From Bacteroidota bacterium (lineage in GTDB: Bacteria > Bacteroidota > Ignavibacteria > UBA10030 > UBA8401): 6,650 nt of DNA. Location of the stretch: positions 1 through 6,650 of the forward strand of contig JALNZH010000216.1 in NCBI GenBank assembly GCA_023229405.1, given 5' to 3'. Both the position numbers and the translations under genes were made by a program. Position 1 is the first letter of the stretch. Every line of letters starts with the position of its first letter. A model generated the notes under the pieces. That model was given only the letters and a program-made list of their open reading frames with translations, did not search any database and had not been told where the DNA came from. Positions 1 to 6,018 of the stretch are shown piece after piece.

Positions 1-1
1 G

Positions 2-1996
2 ACAGATTTTAAAATATTTGACAGGCGGACAACATTGGAGACTTCCATTTCCAGTATAAAGGAAATTGTCCTTCACTATAACGACGACTTTTTCTCTTTT
101 GAATTTTCTGCGCTCGATTTTTCACACCCCGAAAAAAATCAATACGCATATCAATTAGTGGGATTCGACAAAGACTGGATCTATTCCGGTACGCGACGGT
201 ATGCCAGCTATACGAATCTTGACGGAGGCCGCTATACGTTTCGTGTAAAAGGTTCTAATAACGATGGCGTATGGAATGAACAAGGTGCAGCTGTAACCAT
301 TACCATCATATCCCCGTTGTGGAAGTCTTGGTGGGCATATTTTTTCTATTTTTTTTCCGGCTCCTTGCTTGTTTTTGTTCTCATCCACTGGAGAACCCAA
401 AAGCATATCACACAACTTACCGCACAGGAAAAAGAACTGGAACATGACCGCTTGCTGTTGAAACACCTGCAGGCGGAACAGACACTTCGTCAATCGGAAG
501 CAAAGTATCAGGAAATTTTCGACGAATCGGAAGACGTTATTTTTATTACTACGCCCGACGGAAAATTTGTTGATGTCAATCCTGCCGGTGTAAAACTCTT
601 CGGGTACTCTTCCAAAGAAGAGATGATCGAATCCGCTTCATCACACAACTTGTTCTTGAACGACCACGACCGCATTCAGTTTCGAACTTCGTTGGAAACG
701 AAGGGATTCATTAAGAACAAGGAGCTGGTGCTCAAACGCAAAGATGGCAAACAGATCATTGTCATGGAAACATCCACCGTCGTTCGCAACGAGCAGGGCA
801 CAGTGCAGTATTATCGCGGCATCATCCGGGATGTGACGGATCAGAAACATCTAGAGCAGCAGTTGATTCAGGTCCAAAAATTGGACAGCCTGGGTCGCCT
901 TGCCGGCGGCGTTGCCCACGACTTCAACAATGTGCTGACGATGATCACCAGCGCGGCTCAAATGATGCAGCCCTTGGCAGCGAATGATGAAAAATTATCC
1001 CGGTACACCAGAATGATTGAAGAGGCATCCCTTCGCGGCGCTTCCATTTCAAAACAATTATTGCTCTTTGCCCGTTCAGAAAAGCTTGAGCTGAAGCCCA
1101 TTTCGCTTTCCCACATCATCAACGAAGTGCAGCAATTATTAGAGCACACTCTTCCCAAATCCATCAGTGTTGTTACTGAAGTGACTGCCGATGAAGCATT
1201 GATCATGGGTGAAAGCGCACATCTGCATCAGGTGCTGGTGAATCTTTCGATCAATGCCAAGGATGCCATGCCGAACGGTGGTACCATTACCATCCGCATT
1301 GATACTGTAGAAAGACAGCGCATTCACAATAAATATCCTTCGCTCACCGATGAGCGCTTTGTTGCGCTCAGCGTCCGCGATACCGGAATGGGAATTAAAC
1401 CGGAAATGTTGCAGAAAATATTTGAGCCGTTCTTCTCCACCAAAGAGCGGGGCAAGGGGGCCGGACTGGGTTTATCAATTGTACATGGAATTGTTCAGAG
1501 CCACCGGGGACTTATTGACGTGGAAAGCGAAGAGGGAAAGGGCACAACGTTTATCATCTATTTCCCTGCTATTTCTTCCCGGGCATTTCACCAGGAGGTT
1601 CCACATAACGGCGCAGCACCAAAGGGAGATGAAATGATTCTCGTTGTTGATGATGAAGCCATTATTCGGGAATTGCTGACTGAATTACTTACCGAACACG
1701 GATACACTGTTGTTGGCGCAGCAAATGGAGCGGAGGCGCTGGCAATATATAAACGGGAGGGAGAAAATATTGCTCTCGTAATATCCGATCTTGGGATGCC
1801 AACCATGGGTGGAAACGAACTATTCCTGCATCTGAAAAAAATGAACAACGACATCAAACTAATTCTCGCCTCCGGATATCTGGAACATTCGTCGAAGACA
1901 GAGATGCTCGACAACGGCATTAAACGGGTGATCACAAAGCCGTTTCATATTGACGATGTGCTGACGACCATCCGTGAAGTGCTGGATGAATCATAA
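2..1996 (+). CDS. Hybrid sensor histidine kinase, 5'-truncated by window edge (Y_Y_Y - TM - PAS - HisKA - HATPase - REC)
   Basis: C-terminal part of a membrane-bound hybrid two-component kinase. The frame is open from base 2 with no stop, and the residues before the TTG at 35 (TDFKIFDRRTT) fit the usual lead-in to a Y_Y_Y domain, so that TTG is not the true start. Residues below count that TTG codon as 1. The end of the Y_Y_Y sensor domain is at about 10-92, a hydrophobic membrane segment at 97-117, a coiled coil at 120-158 and a PAS domain at 155-270. The HisKA box GGVAHDFNN has phosphoacceptor H295. The HATPase has an N box with N407, DTGMGI at 449-454, an F box at 462-470 and GAGLGLS at 475-481. 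The receiver domain (about 534-650) has acidic pair D539/D540, phosphoacceptor D585, S613 and K635. All catalytic residues are present, so the part seen looks functional. Proteins of this architecture usually carry periplasmic Reg_prop beta-propeller repeats N-terminally; these would lie upstream. The ligand and output are unknown, and no DNA-binding domain is present. The gene ends with TAA and no clear terminator follows. Confidence 0.95.
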   Translation, partial: TDFKIFDRRTTLETSISSIKEIVLHYNDDFFSFEFSALDFSHPEKNQYAYQLVGFDKDWIYSGTRRYASYTNLDGGRYTFRVKGSNNDGVWNEQGAAVTITIISPLWKSWWAYFFYFFSGSLLVFVLIHWRTQKHITQLTAQEKELEHDRLLLKHLQAEQTLRQSEAKYQEIFDESEDVIFITTPDGKFVDVNPAGVKLFGYSSKEEMIESASSHNLFLNDHDRIQFRTSLETKGFIKNKELVLKRKDGKQIIVMETSTVVRNEQGTVQYYRGIIRDVTDQKHLEQQLIQVQKLDSLGRLAGGVAHDFNNVLTMITSAAQMMQPLAANDEKLSRYTRMIEEASLRGASISKQLLLFARSEKLELKPISLSHIINEVQQLLEHTLPKSISVVTEVTADEALIMGESAHLHQVLVNLSINAKDAMPNGGTITIRIDTVERQRIHNKYPSLTDERFVALSVRDTGMGIKPEMLQKIFEPFFSTKERGKGAGLGLSIVHGIVQSHRGLIDVESEEGKGTTFIIYFPAISSRAFHQEVPHNGAAPKGDEMILVVDDEAIIRELLTELLTEHGYTVVGAANGAEALAIYKREGENIALVISDLGMPTMGGNELFLHLKKMNNDIKLILASGYLEHSSKTEMLDNGIKRVITKPFHIDDVLTTIREVLDES

Positions 1997-2169
1997 CATA
2001 GCACTATCCCCTGTCATAATTTCATTTTATCACATCGAATCTTCGGATCTATGCATACCAGCGCAATTATCTAATCGGTTGAGTATGAACTAAAGAAACA
2101 ATCGAGAGAGGAGTGTGTTCGAGCAAAAAAATATCGGAACAAATCTTCCCTAGTATAAAGAGAGCGGGA

Positions 2170-2186
2170 AAACAGTGTGGCTGTTT
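2170..2186. other. Small hairpin in the gap after the kinase gene
   Basis: A perfect 6-bp stem (AAACAG / CTGTTT) encloses the 5-nt loop TGTGG. No T-run follows on either strand, so it is not a convincing intrinsic terminator. The rest of 1997-2317 is AT-rich, and I find no gene, RNA gene or promoter in it that I can support. Confidence 0.3.
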
Positions 2187-2317
2187 GGAGATGAGATCGA
2201 AGTAGGATGATGTATTTTTATGATAATATTTTGTCTTGGTAACAACTCAGCGATAGTACAATCAATATAGTATCGTCGTCACTCTGAACGAGCTCTGGTG
2301 TTTTAAGGCAGAACGAA

Positions 2318-2458
2318 ATGAACCTGCCTGCACCAATGGTGTCCCTTTGGAACCATCAGGCTGGAAAGTCGATACGAAAAGTGACAAATTCGAATATGTT
2401 TAAGCCAGATTCTTCGCTGACTGCCCAACGGGGACTGTCAGGCGGGCGCTCAGTATGA
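2318..2458 (+). other. Fold-prone intergenic stretch containing a 46-codon ORF; possible structured RNA or element remnant
   Basis: An ATG at 2318 opens 46 codons ending in TGA at 2456-2458. The peptide starts MNLPAPMVSLWNHQAGKSIR and belongs to no family I recognise. AAGG lies 9 nt before the ATG. The same DNA folds well. GCCTG (2326-2330) pairs with CAGGC (2357-2361). Inside that, ATGGT (2336-2340) pairs with ACCAT (2352-2356) and TCC (2342-2344) with GGA (2349-2351), leaving a CTTT loop. Further on, CTGG (2361-2364, overlapping the first stem by one base) could pair with CCAG (2405-2408), and CTGAC (2417-2421) pairs with GTCAG (2437-2441) around an imperfect inner stem. Nested pairing like this is more typical of a structured RNA or a decayed mobile element than of a protein gene. 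A fragment of a ribozyme-type element such as a group II intron is a guess only; no catalytic domain V or reverse transcriptase is visible nearby. Confidence 0.3.
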
Positions 2459-2473
2459 TCAATATTTTTGATC
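2457..2473. repeat. Palindrome just outside the IS right-end hairpin
   Basis: GATCAA (2457-2462) and TTGATC (2468-2473) form a perfect 6-bp inverted repeat around TATTT. It lies 11 bp outside the main right-end hairpin, so the element boundary probably falls in or near it. Whether it belongs to the element or to the target cannot be decided from one copy. Confidence 0.35.
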
Positions 2474-2484
2474 TAACTAAACTA

Positions 2485-2506
2485 CCTACCGCCTAAAGGC
2501 GGTAGG
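2485..2506. repeat. IS right-end hairpin (9-bp perfect stem, TAAA loop)
   Basis: CCTACCGCC (2485-2493) and GGCGGTAGG (2498-2506) pair perfectly around TAAA, and A2484-T2507 adds a tenth pair. It shares the 12-base core CGCCTAAAGGCG with the left-end hairpin. This is the probable TnpA recognition structure at the right end. Confidence 0.75.
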
Positions 2507-2513
2507 TTTGGTC

Positions 2514-2527
2514 TCGGCTAAAGCCGA
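2514..2527. repeat. Second right-end hairpin, immediately after the tnpA stop codon
   Basis: TCGGC (2514-2518) and GCCGA (2523-2527) pair around TAAA, one base beyond the tnpA stop. It differs from the left-end hairpin at 2991-3004 at two positions only, and these form a compensatory C-G to G-C swap. Its role could be TnpA binding or protection of the transcript 3' end. No T-run follows, so it is not a typical terminator. Confidence 0.6.
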
Positions 2528-2528
2528 C

Positions 2529-2969
2529 TCAAGTCTCCCCGCTTATAGAGAAGTCTGAGTCGGGCGTTTCTGTTATATCTTGATTTTTGATATACTCAAG
2601 GATTACTTCATCTGTCACGTTTCCAGAACTTGCAGCAAAATACCCGCGCGCCCATAAATGTTGGCCCCAGTATTGTTTGGACAACGGCTTGAATTCTTGT
2701 AGCAATTTGCGTGAGGTCTTTCCTTTGATTGATTGTAATACGTCACTGACGGACTGATACGGTGGAATGGACACAAACAGGTGTATGTGTTCTTTTGAAA
2801 TATGACCCTGTAATATCTCGATCTCTTTCGCTTTGCAGATTTCTCGGATTAATTCCCGTGTCCGTTCCGCTACGATTCCTGATAATACCGGTCGACGATA
2901 TTTCGTCGTCCAGACTAGATGCACTTTTATGTCATATACGCTATGAGATGTCTTTCGGTAGTGTTGCAT
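2529..2969 (-). CDS. tnpA: IS200/IS605-family Y1 (HUH) transposase TnpA
   Basis: A 146-residue single-domain transposase, the normal size for this family. It cuts and rejoins single-stranded element ends as a dimer through a 5'-phosphotyrosine intermediate. Visible motifs are the family segment HLVWTTKYRRPVL at 17-29, the HUH metal-binding motif H61-I-H63, and the helix EYIKNQ with the likely nucleophile Y126 and Q130. The key residues are intact, so the protein is probably active. The start is the ATG at 2969-2967, whose following MQHYRKTSHS is the typical N-terminus. No good Shine-Dalgarno is present. TATAAT (2981-2976) lies only 6 bases before the ATG, which would allow a leaderless or very short-leader transcript, though no matching -35 is clear. 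Low expression is usual for IS200 transposases. The gene converges with the kinase gene, about 530 bp apart. Confidence 0.95.
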   Translation of the reverse strand: MQHYRKTSHSVYDIKVHLVWTTKYRRPVLSGIVAERTRELIREICKAKEIEILQGHISKEHIHLFVSIPPYQSVSDVLQSIKGKTSRKLLQEFKPLSKQYWGQHLWARGYFAASSGNVTDEVILEYIKNQDITETPDSDFSISGET

Positions 2970-2990
2970 CTCGAAATTATACTAAAGTCT

Positions 2991-3004
2991 TCGCCTAAAG
3001 GCGA
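2991..3004. repeat. IS left-end hairpin (5-bp stem, TAAA loop)
   Basis: TCGCC (2991-2995) and GGCGA (3000-3004) pair around TAAA, 21 bp upstream of the tnpA start. The central 12 bases are identical to the core of the right-end hairpin at 2485-2506, in the same orientation. It probably serves as the left-end TnpA recognition hairpin, and it also lies where a -35 region would be, so it could affect tnpA expression. Confidence 0.7.
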
Positions 3005-3014
3005 GGGTTTTTCT

Positions 3015-3031
3015 CCCATTCCCCGATGGGG
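3015..3031. repeat. Two mutually exclusive short hairpins at the IS left end
   Basis: CCCC (3021-3024) pairs with GGGG (3028-3031) around GAT. Alternatively CCCAT (3015-3019) pairs with ATGGG (3026-3030). The two folds overlap and cannot coexist. The position, at the outer left end between the GalT-like gene and tnpA, would suit a structure that limits read-through into the transposase, as known for IS200, but this is inferred. No T-run follows on the minus strand. Confidence 0.35.
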
Positions 3032-3075
3032 ACAATAAAATTAACACTGAGTAGTTACCTGTTTTGAATAAACAC

Positions 3076-4401
3076 TCACTTCAAATAATACTTCAACGGA
3101 TTCGGCACGACCGAACATTCTTCCGCTAAAGACATTGAAGCAATTTTTTTCTCGTTCCTAAGTTGATACAGTTTCGGAACAATCTTATCCCGCAGGTCGA
3201 CCGGTGTTAACGGATTGATATAAATCCCTGTCCCCCCTTCAAATCCCGCAGGAACATTCACGCGAAGCCGCAGCAGGATATGCCACGGCATCTTATAGAT
3301 GGCGTCAATCGGCGTATAATACCACTCCTCATTGCAAGAAAGTTGTGAACCAAGTGCCGCGTGACAAGCGTGTACAAGATTGCTCATTCCGCGTATCTCT
3401 TCATCCGATTGTTCATACGGCCGCGCAAAATATGATTTCGAATAAATTTTTATTGTCGGATACCGGTGTCCGATGCCGATGCTCGCCACTGCGGTATCGT
3501 TTTCCGCAAACACAAGATTGTATTGAGCAGCAAGATTAATTCCCAATTCATTAAAGACATTTGGTTCCTGCTGAACCAATTGCAGTTGACTGCTGATAGA
3601 AGCGCCCCATTCATCCAAACCGCAGATCTGTTTATGAAGATGATCGAATGAAGCGCCGGCAGCTTTCAGCCAATTTTGAAAGATTGAGATATAGCGGATA
3701 TAGCGGTTATATCCCAACATATTCTTCATTGCTTCGATGGCGAACTTGAAATACTGAAAATGTTCTTCAACACTAAGTTCGCCGGATGAACGAAGCTGCG
3801 TATCGTTTTCTGCGCGATCAGTAAAATGTGATTTTGCGATGATCAGTTCATGGCAACCGCCGAAAAATGCCTCCAGCATCCGCAGCTTATCGAACGCTTC
3901 CTTCTTCATGATTTCGTCGTGCGTTTTCCCCGATTGAATGAGCTTGTAATGGATAATGTTGTTGATGTGCATATCGCCGTGAGGATGGCCGATGTACGCA
4001 TCCCGCCACGCGGAGAGTTCGGCATTTAATTTATATCCGTAGTTCTTTTTCCAATAATCGATCGTGACAATTTCAAACAGATTTCCGGTGCGGCGGAATT
4101 CCGCCACAGTGGCGTTGTATTGATCCGGAGGAAGACGGTATAATGTTTCGTATCGATCATTCACTTTTACAAGGCGCGCTTTTTCCGGAGGAACATCAAA
4201 ATAGCGCGTACGGCAAAAGCTACAGTAATCTTCGTGTTCTTTATGCTGAATGGGATTAGAAACTATTTGTTGGGTGTTCGTGAGAGGTTTATTGCCGCGG
4301 CCGGGAACTGCCCATACTTCGGTGCCGGTGAATGGGTTAATCTGTTTAACGGTGCCGTCCGGCATCACGTTGTAGTATGAGGCGTAATTGCGGGAAAACA
4401 T
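3076..4401 (-). CDS. GalT-like HIT-superfamily protein (DUF4921-like), putative sugar-1-phosphate nucleotidyltransferase
   Basis: A 441-residue soluble protein resembling galactose-1-phosphate uridylyltransferase. Enzymes of that type pass a nucleotidyl group between hexose-1-phosphates via a nucleotidylated histidine. Visible features are CSFC at 60-63 (equivalent to the GalT zinc CxxC), H192 in an AKSHF segment that fits the third zinc ligand position, and H254-L-H256-K-Q258, matching the GalT HxHxQ motif with H256 as the likely nucleophile. A second HIT-like half ends near MPWHILLRLR (371-380). The N-terminal segment INPFTGTEVWAVPGRG (21-36) is, from memory, typical of DUF4921-type proteins; that assignment is an inference. 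True GalT activity is not proven. The start at 4401 is chosen over the in-frame ATGs at 4449 and 4446 because AAAGGA lies about 7 bases upstream of it, and the 16 extra residues (cysteine- and arginine-rich) look non-coding. It lies 118 bp downstream of the phosphohexomutase on the same strand and may be co-transcribed. Confidence 0.85.
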   Translation of the reverse strand: MFSRNYASYYNVMPDGTVKQINPFTGTEVWAVPGRGNKPLTNTQQIVSNPIQHKEHEDYCSFCRTRYFDVPPEKARLVKVNDRYETLYRLPPDQYNATVAEFRRTGNLFEIVTIDYWKKNYGYKLNAELSAWRDAYIGHPHGDMHINNIIHYKLIQSGKTHDEIMKKEAFDKLRMLEAFFGGCHELIIAKSHFTDRAENDTQLRSSGELSVEEHFQYFKFAIEAMKNMLGYNRYIRYISIFQNWLKAAGASFDHLHKQICGLDEWGASISSQLQLVQQEPNVFNELGINLAAQYNLVFAENDTAVASIGIGHRYPTIKIYSKSYFARPYEQSDEEIRGMSNLVHACHAALGSQLSCNEEWYYTPIDAIYKMPWHILLRLRVNVPAGFEGGTGIYINPLTPVDLRDKIVPKLYQLRNEKKIASMSLAEECSVVPNPLKYYLK

Positions 4402-4407
4402 ACGGGG

Positions 4408-4413
4408 TTCCTT
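4408..4413 (-). promoter_or_regulatory. Shine-Dalgarno deciding the GalT-like gene start
   Basis: On the minus strand AAAGGA precedes the ATG at 4401 by about 7 bases. It is the only strong ribosome binding site seen in the window, and it places the start at 4401 rather than at 4449. Confidence 0.7.
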
Positions 4414-4484
4414 TCTTCTGCGGCAGAACAATTTCTTCGCACACATCACCGCAGTTCAGTCTTTCACCCTTGAATATCGTGCAT

Positions 4485-4506
4485 CCTCCCGGTTAAAGCC
4501 GGGAGG
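4485..4506. repeat. Orphan TAAA-loop palindrome between the two sugar genes (REP-like, related to the IS right-end hairpin)
   Basis: CCTCCCGG (4485-4492) and CCGGGAGG (4499-4506) pair perfectly; a T-G wobble (4493/4498) closes the loop TAAA. Compared with the IS hairpin at 2485-2506 it has the same 22-nt length and the same loop, with 17 of 22 bases identical. The five differences are two compensatory pair swaps (positions 4/19 and 8/15) plus one C to T that keeps a G-T wobble. It lies 13 bp after the mutase stop and has no T-run on either side, so it is not a standard terminator. Best reading: a REP-like or IS-derived palindrome, which could also stabilise the upstream transcript 3' end. Confidence 0.65.
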
Positions 4507-4519
4507 CGCGCGGTATTCG

Positions 4520-5920
4520 TTACAACTTAGTGGCTACCTTCAGCATTTGTTGTACTTTTTTCGGCGTGCTGGATTCTGCGTAAAACCGAATGATCGGTTC
4601 CGTACCCGAAGCGCGCACCAGAATCCAACCGTCTTTCGTCACCAGTTTGATTCCGTCGGTCATGTCATATTTCACGATCTCAAACGGCCCCACCTTCTTC
4701 GGTTTCGATTGGAAGTATTTCATCACTTTTTCTTTTTGAGCATTCGTTAAATGCGCGTCGATACGGCCGAAATGATGTTCGCCGAATTCGTCGAACAATT
4801 CTTTCACCAACGCGCTCAGTTTCATCCGACGCACCGCCATCACTTCTGCCAGAAGGAATCCGATGAAGATACCGTCCCGTTCCGGTAAATGTCCTTTAAC
4901 GGCGATACCGCCGCTCTCTTCACCGGCGATGATAATATCTTTTTCGGTCATCAGTCGGCAGAGATATTTGAATCCGACCGGCGTTTCGTACAACCGGACG
5001 TTATAATGATCGCACATTTTTGTGATCAAGTCGGTCACGGAGAGCGATTTTGCTACCGCACCGCGGTAATGTTTCCGTTCCATCAAATATTTCAACAGAA
5101 TAGCAAAGATGCGGTGTGAATCGACGAAATTTCCCTTTTCATCAACAGCGCCGATACGATCCGCATCGCCGTCTGTTGCGAATCCGAAATGATATTTTCC
5201 GGAACGCACTTCCATGCTTAGCTCTTCCGTGTTTTGCGGCAGCGGTTCTGGATTGGTTGTACCGAACGAGGGATTATAATCACTGCGGATCGTGCCAATT
5301 TTCGGCAGCAGCAATTCGGGAATTCCCATACCGGCGCCGTGCATGGCATCGTGCATAATTTTGATTTTCACCGATTTGATCAGGTCAAATTCGATCTTGG
5401 TTTGTAAATCTGCAACGTAGATCTTTGTCAGATCAATAAATTGAATCATCTTGCTCTTTACCAGCTCATCGAACGGTTTAAGTTCGATAGGCAGGTTCGT
5501 AACATCCTGCAGTGGCGCGAGTTCTTTCTCCACTTCCGTAATCATTTCCGGATGAGCCGGTCCGCCGAAATCCCCTTTAATCTTAAATCCGTTGTATTTC
5601 GCTGGATTATGGCTTGCGGTGATTACCACACCGCCAGCCGCTTTTTTCTTCACCACACCAAGCGACACCATCTGTGTGGCGGAAATTTTATCCGCTAGCA
5701 GCACTTTCACACCCGCCGATGCGATCACCTGGGCTGCGCAATGGGCAAATTCTTTGGAGAGAAACCGTGCATCATAACCGATGACGACCCCATTCTTCAC
5801 AAACTTGTGTTTTGAAAAATATTGCCCTGTTGCCAACGCAACTTTTTGAACTCCAGCAAAGGTAAAATCCTCTGCGATCACTCCGCGCCAACCGTCTGTT
5901 CCGAATTTGATATGAGCCAT
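4520..5920 (-). CDS. Phosphoglucomutase/phosphomannomutase (alpha-D-phosphohexomutase family)
   Basis: A 466-residue cytoplasmic enzyme, normal length for the family, that interconverts hexose-6-phosphate and hexose-1-phosphate through a phosphoserine intermediate. All four family signatures are intact. The N-terminal KFGTDGWRG is at 5-13. The catalytic loop TASHNP has phosphoserine S103. The magnesium loop DGDADR is at 250-255. The sugar-binding loop GEESGG is at 333-338 and the phosphate-binding loop RASGTEPIIRFY at 436-447. Whether glucose or mannose phosphate is preferred cannot be told from the sequence; members of this family often accept both. It starts at the ATG at 5920-5918, whose MAHIKFGTDGWRG is the expected N-terminus. 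No Shine-Dalgarno is visible upstream. The GalT-like gene follows 118 bp downstream on the same strand, with a hairpin between them. The product glucose-1-phosphate feeds nucleotide-sugar, cell-envelope or storage-glucan synthesis. Confidence 0.95.
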   Translation of the reverse strand: MAHIKFGTDGWRGVIAEDFTFAGVQKVALATGQYFSKHKFVKNGVVIGYDARFLSKEFAHCAAQVIASAGVKVLLADKISATQMVSLGVVKKKAAGGVVITASHNPAKYNGFKIKGDFGGPAHPEMITEVEKELAPLQDVTNLPIELKPFDELVKSKMIQFIDLTKIYVADLQTKIEFDLIKSVKIKIMHDAMHGAGMGIPELLLPKIGTIRSDYNPSFGTTNPEPLPQNTEELSMEVRSGKYHFGFATDGDADRIGAVDEKGNFVDSHRIFAILLKYLMERKHYRGAVAKSLSVTDLITKMCDHYNVRLYETPVGFKYLCRLMTEKDIIIAGEESGGIAVKGHLPERDGIFIGFLLAEVMAVRRMKLSALVKELFDEFGEHHFGRIDAHLTNAQKEKVMKYFQSKPKKVGPFEIVKYDMTDGIKLVTKDGWILVRASGTEPIIRFYAESSTPKKVQQMLKVATKL

Positions 5921-6018
5921 AATAAGTATAGTAGATGTTGGGAATAGACCACAGTCGGGATTCCGATTATGGTGCAGTTTTTTCTTTGTTATTCGGCAAA
6001 ATATACTAAAATTTGCAG
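5921..6018. promoter_or_regulatory. Divergent intergenic region, likely back-to-back promoters
   Basis: These 98 bp separate the start of the minus-strand mutase from the start of the plus-strand exported protein, so promoters for both must lie here or inside the genes. It is AT-rich with TATACT at 6002-6007 (plus strand) and TATACT at 5930-5925 (minus strand), but both lie very close to the start codons and neither has a good -35. No operator or riboswitch is recognisable. Exact promoters are unassigned. Confidence 0.4.

Larger units (their letters stand above)
2485..3031 (-). mobile_element. IS200/IS605-family insertion sequence (single-gene, IS200-like)
   Basis: Compact element with one Y1 transposase gene and subterminal hairpins instead of terminal inverted repeats, as expected for this family, which moves as single-stranded DNA. 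The coordinates span the outermost hairpins; the true ends lie somewhat outside and cannot be fixed without an empty site. Relative to the transposase, the left end is near 2991-3031 and the right end near 2485-2527. Both ends share the palindromic core CGCCTAAAGGCG (2490-2501 and 2992-3003) in the same orientation, which fits TnpA recognising hairpins on one strand. There is no tnpB or RNA-guided nuclease gene, so this is the IS200-like rather than the IS605-like type. No target-site duplication is expected. It sits downstream of the GalT-like gene and breaks no recognisable gene. Confidence 0.85.

Noticed and set aside
1588..1935. Minus-strand 115-codon frame inside the kinase receiver domain
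   Set aside because: Shadow of a strongly supported coding frame with all receiver residues intact; no family features.
2762..2998. Plus-strand 78-codon frame across tnpA
   Set aside because: Antisense to an intact transposase and extending into the IS end; no recognisable domain.
2485..3031. An RNA-guided TnpB-type system linked to the transposase
   Set aside because: Only tnpA is present; no tnpB-sized frame or zinc-finger/RuvC motifs occur on either strand near the element.
4402..4449. Upstream in-frame ATGs at 4449/4446 that would add 16 residues to the GalT-like protein
   Set aside because: The ATG at 4401 has a well-placed AAAGGA, and the extension (cysteine- and arginine-rich) does not resemble the start of the conserved region.
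4485..4506. Rho-independent terminator of the mutase gene
   Set aside because: The stem is strong, but no T-run follows on either strand, and the similarity to the IS hairpin explains it better. A role in 3'-end stability is still possible.
4388..4750. Plus-strand 120-codon frame across the mutase/GalT-like junction
   Set aside because: It overlaps two well-supported minus-strand genes and the hairpin between them, and its composition looks like antisense translation.
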